Notes: generated by a model not told the origin, from the letters alone. Positions 8,262-16,789 are shown, numbered from the stretch's first letter. The stretch: 64,000 bases of DNA from Pseudomonas marginalis (GCF_900105325.1 NZ_FNSU01000003.1:3100001-3164000), one strand, 5' to 3'. A program made the numbers and translations.

Positions 8262-8825
8262 TTAGAGACCCGTCCAGGCCTTCACAAACGCCGCCACATC
8301 TTCCTTCGGCGCCGTACGCGGCGGGTTCTGCGGTGTACCCAAATAAAGGAAGCCAATCACGTCCTCATCCGCCGTCAGCCCCAGGCCTTTGGCCACGTGG
8401 GCCGAATAGGACAACTCACCCGTGCGCCACACCGCACCAATCCCCTGGGCATAGGCCGCCAGCAGAATGCCGTGGGCCGCGCAGGCGGCTGCCAACAGTT
8501 GTTCAGACTTGGGCACCTTGAAGTGCTCCTGCAGGCGGGCAATCACCACCACCACCAGCGGTGCACGCAGCGGGCCGTTCTGGGCCTTTTCGATGACAGC
8601 CTGGGGAGCATCGGCGTCCTGCAAACGGGCGGCTTCGGCCAACAGCGTGCCCATCTGCTCACGGGCGGCACCTTCCACGGTAAGGAAACGCCAAGGGCGC
8701 AGTTGGCCGTGGTCGGGCGCACGCATGGCTGCGGCGAACAGCACATCGCGCTGCTCCTGGGTCGGTGCCGGTTCCAGCAAACGCGGCACGGAAACACGGT
8801 TGAGCAAAGCGTCGAGAGCCTGCAT
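8262..8825 (-). CDS. Nitroreductase family protein, YdjA-like
   Basis: This 187-residue protein is of the small YdjA-like nitroreductase type. The N-terminal RVSVPRL and APDHGQLRPWRFL segment matches the FMN-binding region of that subfamily, and the GIGAVWRTGEL stretch near residue 130 is the second conserved block. Such enzymes use FMN and NAD(P)H to reduce nitro or quinone compounds; the natural substrate is unknown. The start (MQALDALL) is preceded by GAGGTGG. It runs convergent to the chemoreceptor gene and divergent from the di-heme lipoprotein gene. Confidence 0.88.
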   Translation of the reverse strand: MQALDALLNRVSVPRLLEPAPTQEQRDVLFAAAMRAPDHGQLRPWRFLTVEGAAREQMGTLLAEAARLQDADAPQAVIEKAQNGPLRAPLVVVVIARLQEHFKVPKSEQLLAAACAAHGILLAAYAQGIGAVWRTGELSYSAHVAKGLGLTADEDVIGFLYLGTPQNPPRTAPKEDVAAFVKAWTGL

Positions 8826-8885
8826 TGGCCACCTCCAGAAAAAAATGTGCGGTCATTCTAGCGGGAATGAATCGGGATGCCACCA

Positions 8886-8904
8886 AACGATAATTGCTCT
8901 TATT
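8886..8904. promoter_or_regulatory. Weak Fur-box-like sequence before the di-heme/imelysin operon
   Basis: AACGATAATTGCTCTTATT matches about 14 of 19 positions of the Fur consensus, counting the N. It lies about 60 bases before the start of the di-heme lipoprotein gene. Imelysin-type operons are iron-controlled in other pseudomonads, which is the main reason to note it; the match alone is weak. Confidence 0.35.
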
Positions 8905-8965
8905 CAATCCGCCCCGCCCTGTTAGACTTTGCGACCTTATTTCCAGCCTTCGTCCGGGAAACTCG

Positions 8966-10405
8966 ATGTTTCGTTCGCTTTTTCGCCTGTGCGCAGCGTT
9001 GATGGCCTTGAGCCTGGCCGCCTGCGACGACGCCCCACGCTTCACCAAGGCCGAGCCGGGTGAATCGCGAGCGGGCGGCGCGACGACGGTGAACAAGCGC
9101 GACCAGAATGCGTTTTCCCTGCCCTCGGCCAACCTGTCGCCCACGCGCCGCCTGGATTTCAGCGTGGGCAACAGCTTCTTTCGCAGCCCCTGGGTGATCG
9201 CGCCGTCCACCACCACCGCCCGGGATGGCCTGGGCCCGCTGTTCAATACCAACGCCTGCCAGAACTGCCATATCAAGGACGGCCGTGGCCACCCGCCGCT
9301 GCCCGACGCGGCCAATGCGGTGTCGATGCTGGTGCGCCTGTCGATTCCCCTGTCTACCCAGGACCAGGCGCCCTACGCCAAGCTCATCGAGCAAGCCGGG
9401 GTGGTGCCCGAGCCCGTCTACGGCGGGCAACTGCAGGACATGGCGGTGCCCGGCGTGCCGCCGGAAGGCAAGGTGCGCGTCGACTACACGCCGGTCAACG
9501 TCACCTTCAAGGACGGCACCGTCATCGAGCTGCGCAAACCCGACCTGCAAATCACCCAGCTCGGCTATGGCCCGATGCATCCAGATACACGCTTCTCCGC
9601 ACGCATCGCCCCGCCGATGATCGGCCTGGGCCTGCTCGAAGCCATCAGCGACGCAGACATCCTGCGCAATACCGACCCGAAGACCGCCGACAAGGAAGCC
9701 CTCGTCGGCCGCGCAAATCGGGTCTGGGATGACGCCGAGCAAAAAACCGTACTCGGGCGTTTTGGCTGGAAAGCCGGGCAACCCAATCTCAATCAACAAA
9801 ATGTTCACGCGTTCTCTGGTGATATGGGCCTCACCACCTCCCTGAGACCCTTCGATGACTGCACCGACGCCCAAGTCGCCTGCAAACAGGCACCCAACGG
9901 CAATGGCCCCGATGGCGAGCCGGAAGTCAGCGACAACATCCTGCGCCTGGTGCTGTTCTACACCCGTAACCTGGCCGTGCCCGTGCGCCGCGACGTCGAC
10001 ACGCCGCAGGTGCTGGCCGGGAAAAACCTGTTCTACCAGGCCGGTTGCCAGGGTTGCCATAAACCGACGTTCACCACCGCTGCGAATGCCGCCGAACCCG
10101 AGTTGGCCAACCAGGTGATTCGCCCCTACAGCGACCTGCTGTTGCACGACATGGGCCCAGGCCTGGCCGACAACCGCACGGAATTCAAGGCCGGTGGCCG
10201 CGACTGGCGCACGCCGCCGTTGTGGGGCATCGGCCTGACGCAGACCGTCAGTGGTCATACCCAGTTCCTGCATGACGGCCGCGCCCGCAACCTGCTCGAA
10301 GCCGTGTTGTGGCACGGCGGCGAAGCACAAGCGGCGCAGCAGCATGTGTTGTCCTTCAATGCCGAGCAGCGCGCTGCGTTGCTGGCGTTCCTGAATTCTT
10401 TATAA
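8966..10405 (+). CDS. Di-heme oxidoreductase-type lipoprotein (DUF1111)
   Basis: This 479-residue exported protein has a lipobox LAAC ending at Cys20 and two c-type heme motifs: CQNCH near residue 98 and CQGCH near residue 361. The C-terminal part keeps the family's LLLHDMGPGLAD and RTPPLWGIG...HTQFLHDGRARN segments, the latter offering histidines for heme ligation. DUF1111 proteins are periplasmic di-heme cytochromes resembling cytochrome-c peroxidases, with unclear substrates. The ATG at 8966 is chosen because it places a lipoprotein signal at the N-terminus. It heads a tight operon with an imelysin-like gene and a DUF1513 gene, an arrangement linked to iron acquisition in pseudomonads. Confidence 0.9.
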   Translation: MFRSLFRLCAALMALSLAACDDAPRFTKAEPGESRAGGATTVNKRDQNAFSLPSANLSPTRRLDFSVGNSFFRSPWVIAPSTTTARDGLGPLFNTNACQNCHIKDGRGHPPLPDAANAVSMLVRLSIPLSTQDQAPYAKLIEQAGVVPEPVYGGQLQDMAVPGVPPEGKVRVDYTPVNVTFKDGTVIELRKPDLQITQLGYGPMHPDTRFSARIAPPMIGLGLLEAISDADILRNTDPKTADKEALVGRANRVWDDAEQKTVLGRFGWKAGQPNLNQQNVHAFSGDMGLTTSLRPFDDCTDAQVACKQAPNGNGPDGEPEVSDNILRLVLFYTRNLAVPVRRDVDTPQVLAGKNLFYQAGCQGCHKPTFTTAANAAEPELANQVIRPYSDLLLHDMGPGLADNRTEFKAGGRDWRTPPLWGIGLTQTVSGHTQFLHDGRARNLLEAVLWHGGEAQAAQQHVLSFNAEQRAALLAFLNSL

Positions 10406-10436
10406 GCTTCGCCCCAATTACAGAAGGGAGCTCGAC

Positions 10437-11501
10437 ATGTTCCGTCCCAAGTTGTTGTTCACCAGCCTGGCCGCCCTCGCCCTGGGCGCCTGCTCGCCAC
10501 AAGACCCGCAAGCCGTGACCTCGGCGGCGATCGCCAAGCAGGTGATCCTGCCGACCTACAGCCGCTGGGTCGAAGCCGACCGCCAGTTGGCCGTCAGCGC
10601 CCTGGCCTACTGCCAGGGCAAAGAAAGCCTGGACACCGCCCGCGCCGACTTCCTCCACGCGCAAAAAGCCTGGGCCGAGTTGCAGCCGCTGCTGATCGGC
10701 CCGCTGGCCGAGGGCAACCGCTCGTGGCAGGTGCAGTTCTGGCCGGACAAGAAGAACCTGGTGGGCCGCCAGGTCGAGCAACTGGTCGCCGCCCAGCCGC
10801 AGATCGACGGTGCCGCACTGGCCAAGTCCAGCGTGGTGGTGCAGGGCCTGTCGGCCTACGAATACATCCTCTACGACGCCAGGACCGACATCGCCGACGA
10901 TGCGCAGAAAGCCCGTTACTGTCCGCTGCTGGTGGCCATTGGTGAGCGCCAGAAAGCCCTGGCCGAAGAGATCCTGGCCAGCTGGAACAGCACCGACGGC
11001 ATGCTCGCGCAGATGAGCAAGTTTCCGAACCAGCGCTACGCTGATTCCCACGAAGCCATCGCCGATCTGCTGCGCGTACAAGTGACCGCACTGGACACCC
11101 TGAAGAAAAAACTCGGCACGCCCATGGGCCGCCAGACCAAGGGCATCCCGCAGCCGTTCCAGGCCGATGCATGGCGCAGCCAGTCGTCCCTGCAAAGCCT
11201 GGAAGCCAGCCTCGCCGCCGCCCAGACCGTGTGGGTGGGCGTGGACAACAAGGGCCTGCGTGGTTTGCTGCCGGCGGATCAGAAGCCATTGGCCGACAAG
11301 ATCGACGCGGCCTATGCCGCCGCGCTGAAACTGTTCGCCAGCAACCAGCGCACCCTCAACGAACTGTTGAACGATGACGCCGGACGCCAGCAGCTCAACG
11401 ACATCTACGACAGCCTCAACGTCGTCCACCGCCTGCACGAAGGCGAGCTGGCCAAGGCGCTGGGGATCCAACTGGGCTTCAATGCCAACGACGGTGACTG
11501 A
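10437..11501 (+). CDS. Imelysin-family lipoprotein (M75-like)
   Basis: This 354-residue exported protein has a lipobox LGAC ending at Cys19 and an all-helical imelysin-like domain. The family's GxHxxE motif appears here as GLSAYE (residues 137-142): the glycine and final glutamate are kept but the histidine is replaced by serine. Imelysin-like proteins are thought to bind metal ions, probably iron, in the periplasm; protease activity is doubtful. GGGAGCTC precedes the ATG. It lies 31 bases after the di-heme gene and its TGA shares one base with the ATG of the next gene, so the three are very likely co-transcribed. Confidence 0.87.
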   Translation: MFRPKLLFTSLAALALGACSPQDPQAVTSAAIAKQVILPTYSRWVEADRQLAVSALAYCQGKESLDTARADFLHAQKAWAELQPLLIGPLAEGNRSWQVQFWPDKKNLVGRQVEQLVAAQPQIDGAALAKSSVVVQGLSAYEYILYDARTDIADDAQKARYCPLLVAIGERQKALAEEILASWNSTDGMLAQMSKFPNQRYADSHEAIADLLRVQVTALDTLKKKLGTPMGRQTKGIPQPFQADAWRSQSSLQSLEASLAAAQTVWVGVDNKGLRGLLPADQKPLADKIDAAYAAALKLFASNQRTLNELLNDDAGRQQLNDIYDSLNVVHRLHEGELAKALGIQLGFNANDGD

Positions 11502-12601
11502 TGATGCTCAGGCGACAGGCTTTGGCGATCGGCAGCGTGCTGCTCAGCGCACTCACGTTGGGTGGCTGGACGCTGTTCAAAGGGAAAGACAGGGGCCCGC
11601 TGCTGCTGTCGGCGCGCGATGATGCAGACGGCAAGCACTATGCCGTGGGCTTTCAGCTGGACGGCAAGCAGGTGTTTGCCACCCAGGTCGGCCAGCGCTG
11701 CCACGACATCATCAACCACCCGACACTGCCGATTGCGCTGTTTGTTGCCCGCCGCCCAGGCACCGAGAGTTACCTGATCGACCTGCGTAACGGCGCGCTG
11801 TTGCAAACCCTCACCTCGAACGCCAACCGCCACTTCTATGGCCATGCGGTCATCCACAAGAGCGGCGATTGGCTGTACGCCACCGAGAACGACACGTCCG
11901 ACCCCGGCCGTGGCCTGCTCGGTGTGTACAAGTTCGAAGGCGAGCGCCTGGTGCACAGCGGCGAGATCTCCACCCATGGCATCGGCCCGCACCAGGTGTC
12001 ATGGATGCCCGACGGCGAAACCCTGGTGGTGGCCAACGGCGGCATTCGCACCGAAGCCGAAAGCCGCGTGGAGATGAACCTCAACGCCATGGAACCGAGC
12101 CTGGTGCTGATGCACCGTGACGGCACGCTGATCAGCAAGGAAACCCTCGGCCAGCAGATGAACAGCGTGCGCCATATGGGCATCGCCAGCGATGGCACCC
12201 TTCTCACCGGCCAGCAGTTCATGGGACCGTCCCAGGAGCGCTCCGAGTTGCTGGCGATCAAGCGCCCGGGCCAGCCGTTCGTGGCGTTCCCGGTGGCCGA
12301 TGAGCAGTTGCAGGCCATGGGGCATTACACCGCCAGCGTCGCCGTGCACAGCGAGTTGCGCCTGGTGGCGTTGACCGCACCCCGTGGTAACCGCTTCTTT
12401 ATCTGGGACATGGACACCGCCGAGCTGCGCCTGGATGGACCGTTGCCCGATTGCGCAGGCGTCGGCGCAGTGGCGGACGGGTTTGTCGTCACTTCGGGCC
12501 AGGGCCGTTGCCGCTACTACGATTGCCGCCAGAAACAGCTGGTCGCCAAACCGTTGGAATTACCGGCGGGGCTCTGGGATAACCACCTGCATCTGATCTG
12601 A
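11501..12601 (+). CDS. DUF1513 periplasmic protein, beta-propeller-like
   Basis: This 366-residue protein starts with MMLRRQALAIGSVLLSALTL, a hydrophobic export signal with twin arginines that may use the Tat route. The repeated LLSARDDADG, HFYGHAVI, WLYATENDTSDPGRGLLGVY and GIGPHQVSWMPDGETLVVANGG segments suggest WD/YVTN-like propeller blades. DUF1513 genes regularly follow imelysin and di-heme genes; their role is unknown but presumably in the same periplasmic iron process. The start overlaps the previous stop by one base (TGATG), indicating translational coupling; a second ATG three bases later is an equally possible start. Confidence 0.88.
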   Translation: MMLRRQALAIGSVLLSALTLGGWTLFKGKDRGPLLLSARDDADGKHYAVGFQLDGKQVFATQVGQRCHDIINHPTLPIALFVARRPGTESYLIDLRNGALLQTLTSNANRHFYGHAVIHKSGDWLYATENDTSDPGRGLLGVYKFEGERLVHSGEISTHGIGPHQVSWMPDGETLVVANGGIRTEAESRVEMNLNAMEPSLVLMHRDGTLISKETLGQQMNSVRHMGIASDGTLLTGQQFMGPSQERSELLAIKRPGQPFVAFPVADEQLQAMGHYTASVAVHSELRLVALTAPRGNRFFIWDMDTAELRLDGPLPDCAGVGAVADGFVVTSGQGRCRYYDCRQKQLVAKPLELPAGLWDNHLHLI

Positions 12602-12606
12602 CCTGC

Positions 12607-12838
12607 GTAGATACCGTCTATCCAACACCGCCCCCCCGTAGCAGCTGTCGAGCCTTGGCGAGGCTGCGTCGGCCGCGACTCGAGCCTGAATCGGCAGCGC
12701 GCCTGACGCAGCCTCGCTTGCGCTCGGCAGCTGCTACGGATTTGCGCGGTGTTGGATAAGACGGTATCTACGGATTTGCGATAAGACGGTATCTACGGGG
12801 GTGAGGCTCTTGTAGCAGCCGCGTTGCGAGTAAGGTTG
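12607..12838. repeat. Nested palindromic repeat element with a partly duplicated right arm
   Basis: An inner inverted repeat starts GTAGCAGCTGTCGAGC (12638) and ends GCTCGGCAGCTGCTAC (12737). It is bracketed by an outer inverted repeat: 12607-12631 pairs with 12746-12771 (GGTGTTGGATAAGACGGTAT on the right), with a one-base indel. Part of the right arm is then repeated directly at 12771-12798, lacking a 9-base piece. A further GTAGCAGCCGCG fragment follows near 12813. No coding potential is seen here. It differs in sequence from the GTGGGAGGG REPs elsewhere in the window. Confidence 0.75.
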
Positions 12839-12847
12839 GAAGATCAC

Positions 12848-12881
12848 GTAAAAAAAAAGGGCCTCGCATCGCAAGGCCCTT
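12848..12881 (-). terminator. Terminator of the methyltransferase-inaA-small ORF operon
   Basis: On the minus strand, AAGGGCCTTGCGATGCGAGG CCCTT forms a hairpin followed by a run of nine T. It lies about 20 bases after the stop of the small membrane protein gene. A weaker T-rich side on the plus strand could also stop transcription from the DUF1513 operon. Confidence 0.85.
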
Positions 12882-12901
12882 CTTCGGGGGTTTGAATCGT
12901 T

Positions 12902-13129
12902 TCAACTCTGCGGCCTCATCCCTTGGGACATCCCAAACATGAACAACAGCAACTCATGATCAGGCTTGACCGCCGCACTCGCCTTGGCGACGCGGGGCAA
13001 CAGGCATTGCCCGCCACCTTGCACCGCACTGAGCACCTGTGTGCGAGGTTGCTCCCATGCGGCCAGGGCCAGGGCCGCAATGCCCATCGCCCCGACCAGG
13101 AACAAACCTCGTGCTATTTCTAGCTTCAT
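12902..13129 (-). CDS. Small membrane or secreted protein, third gene of the ColR-linked operon
   Basis: This 75-residue protein starts MKLEIARGLFLVGAMGIAAL, a hydrophobic stretch of about 20 residues that could be a signal peptide or a single membrane helix. A short polar tail with one cysteine and a methionine-rich C-terminus follows. No function is recognised. Its ATG overlaps the TGA of the kinase gene (ATGA), so the two are translationally coupled. A similar small gene follows inaA next to colRS in other pseudomonads. Confidence 0.7.
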   Translation of the reverse strand: MKLEIARGLFLVGAMGIAALALAAWEQPRTQVLSAVQGGGQCLLPRVAKASAAVKPDHELLLFMFGMSQGMRPQS

Positions 13130-13845
13130 TTGGTTAAACCCTTGATAGCGCTGCCAAACGCCGTCTGGTAAAAGTAGCTGAGTTTTTCCCAGTCGGTGCT
13201 GTTCCACGACGAATGGCGACGCAACTGCAACATGTCATGGGAGGCTGCCCGATAAGCGGTCAAGCGCTGGCGGCATTTCTCGAAGTCCAGCAGCGCCACT
13301 TCCACCTGGGCCGAGTCGCCCTCGCCCGTCACCCGCACGAAAATATGCTTGATGTACAGGCAACCGTGCTGCCAGCGGCCCTTGTGCATGCGGGCCAGGG
13401 TGGCAGCCAACTCCTTGAGCAAGCGCTCGTGCACCTGCTCGCCATACTCTTCGCGACCACCGGCGGCGTACCAGTTTTCAATTTCGTCGAAGCCGTCTAG
13501 GGCGGCGGTTACCAGCAGCGCCTTCCAGTGGTGCTCGGGGTCACGACGCGCCTCACAAAAGACCATTTCGGGCACGCGAACATCCAGCAGTCGCAGGCCC
13601 CTGAGGGCATCACGCTCGCGCAGCACCGTGGGGCGTCCGAACGGGTGCAGCCAACTGCGGTAGATATGGCCCGTCTGGCGCTTGCTGTAGAGCAAACGGC
13701 CATTGGCAGTCATTACACGCTGTACACCACTTTCACCGCCACGCCGGCGATTGGGCTCTTCGACCCATTCGCCTTGCTGACGCCAGAAATAATCGAAGCG
13801 TTCTTCGGGAGCTACGTGACTGCCTGCTACGCACTCAACTGCCAT
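13126..13845 (-). CDS. inaA: InaA-family lipopolysaccharide kinase-like protein
   Basis: This 239-residue cytoplasmic protein has the Kdo/WaaP-like kinase fold. The catalytic-loop equivalent is GRWQHGCLYIKHIFV (about residues 155-170) and the metal-binding aspartate lies in LLDFEKCR near residue 187. In P. putida and P. fluorescens the matching gene (inaA, also called wapQ) sits beside colRS and is proposed to act on LPS core sugars. The ATG at 13845 is preferred over a much longer in-frame extension because AAGAGGTAACAGG precedes it and the extension overlaps the methyltransferase gene. It starts 4 bases after that gene's stop. Confidence 0.85.
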   Translation of the reverse strand: MAVECVAGSHVAPEERFDYFWRQQGEWVEEPNRRRGGESGVQRVMTANGRLLYSKRQTGHIYRSWLHPFGRPTVLRERDALRGLRLLDVRVPEMVFCEARRDPEHHWKALLVTAALDGFDEIENWYAAGGREEYGEQVHERLLKELAATLARMHKGRWQHGCLYIKHIFVRVTGEGDSAQVEVALLDFEKCRQRLTAYRAASHDMLQLRRHSSWNSTDWEKLSYFYQTAFGSAIKGLTK

Positions 13846-13849
13846 CCTG

Positions 13850-14530
13850 TTACCTCTTGCGCAATACATACACCCGCCACATGGCGTACAGCGGTATGAA
13901 GTCCAGGGATTCCTGAACACGGAATCCGGCTTGCTCGAACTCTGCTTCAACAGTAGCAGCCGGTAACACAAATCTGTTCTGGTAACCTTCCTGCTCACCT
14001 GTCTTGCGACGCTTTCCTTCCAGACGCTTGCGTTTCCAGGCTTTGAAATTGCCATCGACCCACAGCGAAATGATCACGCTGTCACGGGTAACCCGCTGAA
14101 ACTCCCGCAGAATTGCCTGACGGTGCGCCGGATCACCAATGTGGTGGAGCAGGCGCATACAGAAAATGCTGTCGACTGAGTTATCCGGCAAATCGATATC
14201 GAAGGCAGATGTCTGCAAGGGTCGTACCCTTTTCACCACTTCTGCGGGCTGGGCGGCCATCGCGACCTTCAACATGGAGGCCGAATTGTCGGCGCCGATG
14301 ATCACACGGTTGGGTTTTTCCGCCAGCAGCGGCCAGAAACGCCCGGCGCCACACGGCAGGTCCAGCACCAGGCCAGGCTCGCCGGCCATCGCCAACGCGC
14401 CACGGGCCAGTTGCTCGTCGCGTTTGTGGGACAACCGGCGAGCCAGATTGTCCTGATGCTTGAGCAAATATTCGTGGGCGTGCTGATCGTCGTACTTTTC
14501 GGAAAATTCGAGCTTGATCGGGGTAGGCAT
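13850..14530 (-). CDS. SAM-dependent class I methyltransferase of the colRS locus
   Basis: This 226-residue protein has a Rossmann methyltransferase domain: motif I VLDLPCGAGRFWP (about residues 54-66), an acidic residue in IIGADNSASML, and FCMRLLHHIGDP as motif IV. The ATG at 14530 has GGAGATCC ahead of it at suitable spacing. It is the first gene of a three-gene operon with inaA and a small ORF. In P. fluorescens the equivalent gene downstream of colS was called orf222. The methyl acceptor is unknown; an LPS-related substrate is likely from the ColR link and the neighbouring kinase. Confidence 0.88.
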   Translation of the reverse strand: MPTPIKLEFSEKYDDQHAHEYLLKHQDNLARRLSHKRDEQLARGALAMAGEPGLVLDLPCGAGRFWPLLAEKPNRVIIGADNSASMLKVAMAAQPAEVVKRVRPLQTSAFDIDLPDNSVDSIFCMRLLHHIGDPAHRQAILREFQRVTRDSVIISLWVDGNFKAWKRKRLEGKRRKTGEQEGYQNRFVLPAATVEAEFEQAGFRVQESLDFIPLYAMWRVYVLRKR

Positions 14531-14598
14531 CAACGGATCTCCAGTTGCTGATGCCTACAACCTTAAGCAGCGTCCTGTGATCAACAGGTCAACCCCTT

Positions 14599-14614
14599 GT
14601 GAAAAACTTGTCCT
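14599..14614 (-). promoter_or_regulatory. ColR-box-like site before the methyltransferase-inaA operon
   Basis: On the minus strand the sequence is AGGACAAGTTTTTCAC, about 70 bases before the methyltransferase ATG. It has the full TTTTTCAC core plus the A and C/G positions of the published P. putida ColR consensus as I remember it. It shares ACNAGTTTTTCAC with the site at 16790. Confidence 0.6.
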
Positions 14615-14718
14615 GTCCAATCTCATATATTTCAAGACTTTACAGATACAAGCAATATCATGGGGCCATCTTCGCCGAATTACGGGGATCTCTGGCAGGA
14701 TAACGGCAGCGGGAACGT

Positions 14719-15999
14719 TCAGGCGTTGACCTGACTCAACTGGACATGAAAGCGACAGCCATTGGGCTCCACGGTGCTGAGGGTAACGCTCCAGCCCTGG
14801 TTCTCGCAGATGCGCTGGACCAGTGACAAACCCAACCCCAGACCCTCGCCGCGCTTCTCACTGCCGCGGACGAACGGCTCGAACATCGCTTCGCGCTTGT
14901 CTTCGGGAATGCCGACGCCGCTGTCTTCCACCACAAACCCGGTCGGCTCCAGGGTCAGCCGGATGAAGCCGCTTTCGGTGTAATGCAGGGCATTGCGCAA
15001 CAGGTTGCCCATCACGGCATGCAGGAAGGTCGCGTTGTAGCGCGTATCCAGCGGGTCGCCCGGCTGGTAGATCAACTCCAGGCCCTTGTGTTCGATGGGC
15101 TCGCGCCAGATGCCGAGCAGATCATCAGCGACCTGGGACAGATTGGCCCTAGGCGACATGCTCCCGTCATCATGCTGAGCCCGGGCCAGCATCAGGAAGG
15201 TTTGCACCAGTTCGCGCATTTCTTCGCAGGCCCGGGCGATTCGCTCGACCTGGTTACGCCCACGCTGATCGATAGCCGGGTTTTCCAGCAACAGTTCGCA
15301 GGAACTGGCCAGCACCATCAAAGGCGTGCGCAGTTCGTGGCTGACATCGCTGGTGAACAACTGCTCGCGGGACAACGCCTGGCGCAGGCGCCCCAGCGTG
15401 GCGTCGAAGGCCACCGCCAGCTCACCCACTTCGTCGGCCGCGTAGTCCGGTGCCAGGGGAGGCGCCAGGCCCAGCAACTGGTCGCGGTGCCGCACCTGGC
15501 GAGCCAGGCGCACCACCGGCGCCATCACTTTACGGGCCAGCACCCAGCCGAGGAATACCGCCAGCGCCAGGCTGAGCACGAAGCCCACCAGCACCACGGC
15601 AAACAGCACGCGCTCGCGCTCTTCGAAATCGCTTTGATCCTGCAGCAGCACATAGCGCCGACCGTCGACCACTTCTACCATGGCGTGGTACGACAACGCC
15701 TCACGAAACACCTCATGAAACCCTGGTTCCAGATGCCGCAGGTCCTTGGGCAATTCAAAATCCCCGGGGCCACCGCTGAAGTAAAATAGCTGGTCGGGCT
15801 CGGGCCGGTGCCGCCAGTCCTCGACGGTGTCCATCAGCAGCAGGCGCTGCAGGTCACCGCCCAAGCCTGCCGAGATCAACTTCTCTTCCACCAGGTGCAC
15901 GGTGGCGACGATGCCCATGGCGAAGGCCCCCGCCACCAACGCACTCATCAAGGCAAAGGCGATGATGATCCGCTGGGCAAGGCTTTGCTTAAACTCCAT
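14719..15999 (-). CDS. colS: Sensor histidine kinase ColS
   Basis: This 426-residue inner-membrane kinase has two membrane helices (about residues 10-32 and 131-153) flanking a periplasmic sensor of roughly 98 residues, then HAMP, HisKA with His221 in SDVSHELRTP, and HATPase with NLLRNALHYTESG, DSGVGIPED and GEGLGLGLSLV. The sensor has Glu38, Glu96 and an ExxE motif at Glu126-Glu129, matching the acidic residues reported for metal sensing (Fe3+, Zn2+) by P. putida ColS. The ATG at 15999 (MEFKQSLAQR) overlaps the end of colR by 11 bases. It phosphorylates ColR to control envelope genes. Confidence 0.93.
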   Translation of the reverse strand: MEFKQSLAQRIIIAFALMSALVAGAFAMGIVATVHLVEEKLISAGLGGDLQRLLLMDTVEDWRHRPEPDQLFYFSGGPGDFELPKDLRHLEPGFHEVFREALSYHAMVEVVDGRRYVLLQDQSDFEERERVLFAVVLVGFVLSLALAVFLGWVLARKVMAPVVRLARQVRHRDQLLGLAPPLAPDYAADEVGELAVAFDATLGRLRQALSREQLFTSDVSHELRTPLMVLASSCELLLENPAIDQRGRNQVERIARACEEMRELVQTFLMLARAQHDDGSMSPRANLSQVADDLLGIWREPIEHKGLELIYQPGDPLDTRYNATFLHAVMGNLLRNALHYTESGFIRLTLEPTGFVVEDSGVGIPEDKREAMFEPFVRGSEKRGEGLGLGLSLVQRICENQGWSVTLSTVEPNGCRFHVQLSQVNA

Positions 16000-16672
16000 C
16001 ACGGCCCTCGGCCAAGCGGTAACCCACACCATGCACGGTTTGCAGCAACGGCTTGGCGAACGGCTTATCGATCACCTGGCGCAACTGGTGGACATGGCTG
16101 CGCAGGCTGTCGCTGTCCGGGCAGTCATCGCCCCACAGCGCCTCTTCCAGCACTTCCCGACGCAATACGTGGGGACTTTTCTGCATCAAGACCGCGAGCA
16201 GCTTCAGGCCGACCGGGTTGAGCTTGAGCAGGCGCCCTTCGCGGGTCACTTCCAGGGTATCGAGGTCGTAATTCAGATCAGCCACTTGCAGGGCGCGGCG
16301 ACCGCCACCTTGGGCACGGCGCAGCACCGCTTCGATGCGCGCAGCCAGTTCCGACAGGGCAAACGGTTTGAGCAAATAGTCATCGGCGCCGGACTTGAAG
16401 CCCTGCAGCCGGTCATCCAACTGGTCGCGAGCGGTGAGCATGATCACCGGCGTGTCACGGCGCGCGTCCTCACGCAGGCGTTTGCACAAGGTGTAGCCAT
16501 CGATGCCAGGCAGCATGATGTCGAGCACGATCAAGTCGTAATGCTCGGTCGCGGCCAGGTGCAGGCCCGACAAACCGTCCTGCGCACAGTCCACGGTGTA
16601 GCCTTTTAGCCCCAGGTAGTCGGCCAGGTTGGCCAGAATATCGCGGTTGTCTTCAACCAGTAGAATTCGCAT
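15989..16672 (-). CDS. colR: Response regulator ColR
   Basis: This 227-residue OmpR-family regulator has a receiver domain with phospho-acceptor Asp51 in LIVLDIMLPG and Lys102 in LLKPF, and a C-terminal winged helix ending LLQTVHGVGYRLAE. It forms the ColR/ColS pair with the next gene, known in pseudomonads for root colonisation, membrane integrity and tolerance to metals and phenol. It is transcribed away from the sulfatase gene at 16874; the ColR-box-like site at 16790 lies between them. Confidence 0.93.
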   Translation of the reverse strand: MRILLVEDNRDILANLADYLGLKGYTVDCAQDGLSGLHLAATEHYDLIVLDIMLPGIDGYTLCKRLREDARRDTPVIMLTARDQLDDRLQGFKSGADDYLLKPFALSELAARIEAVLRRAQGGGRRALQVADLNYDLDTLEVTREGRLLKLNPVGLKLLAVLMQKSPHVLRREVLEEALWGDDCPDSDSLRSHVHQLRQVIDKPFAKPLLQTVHGVGYRLAEGRDGV

Positions 16673-16789
16673 GGGCAGTGTCTCCGTACGCGGTAACGGC
16701 CGTGTTGGCTCGCGCAGCTTAAGGCCAAGTGTGGCTCAGGGATAGAGCGGAAAGGCGTGCCAATATAGGTTTTCAACCGATTCAGCCTA

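Noticed and set aside
13846..14055. Seventy-residue upstream extension of the inaA reading frame
   Set aside because: It overlaps the methyltransferase gene and lacks kinase sequence; the ATG at 13845 has a good ribosome-binding site.
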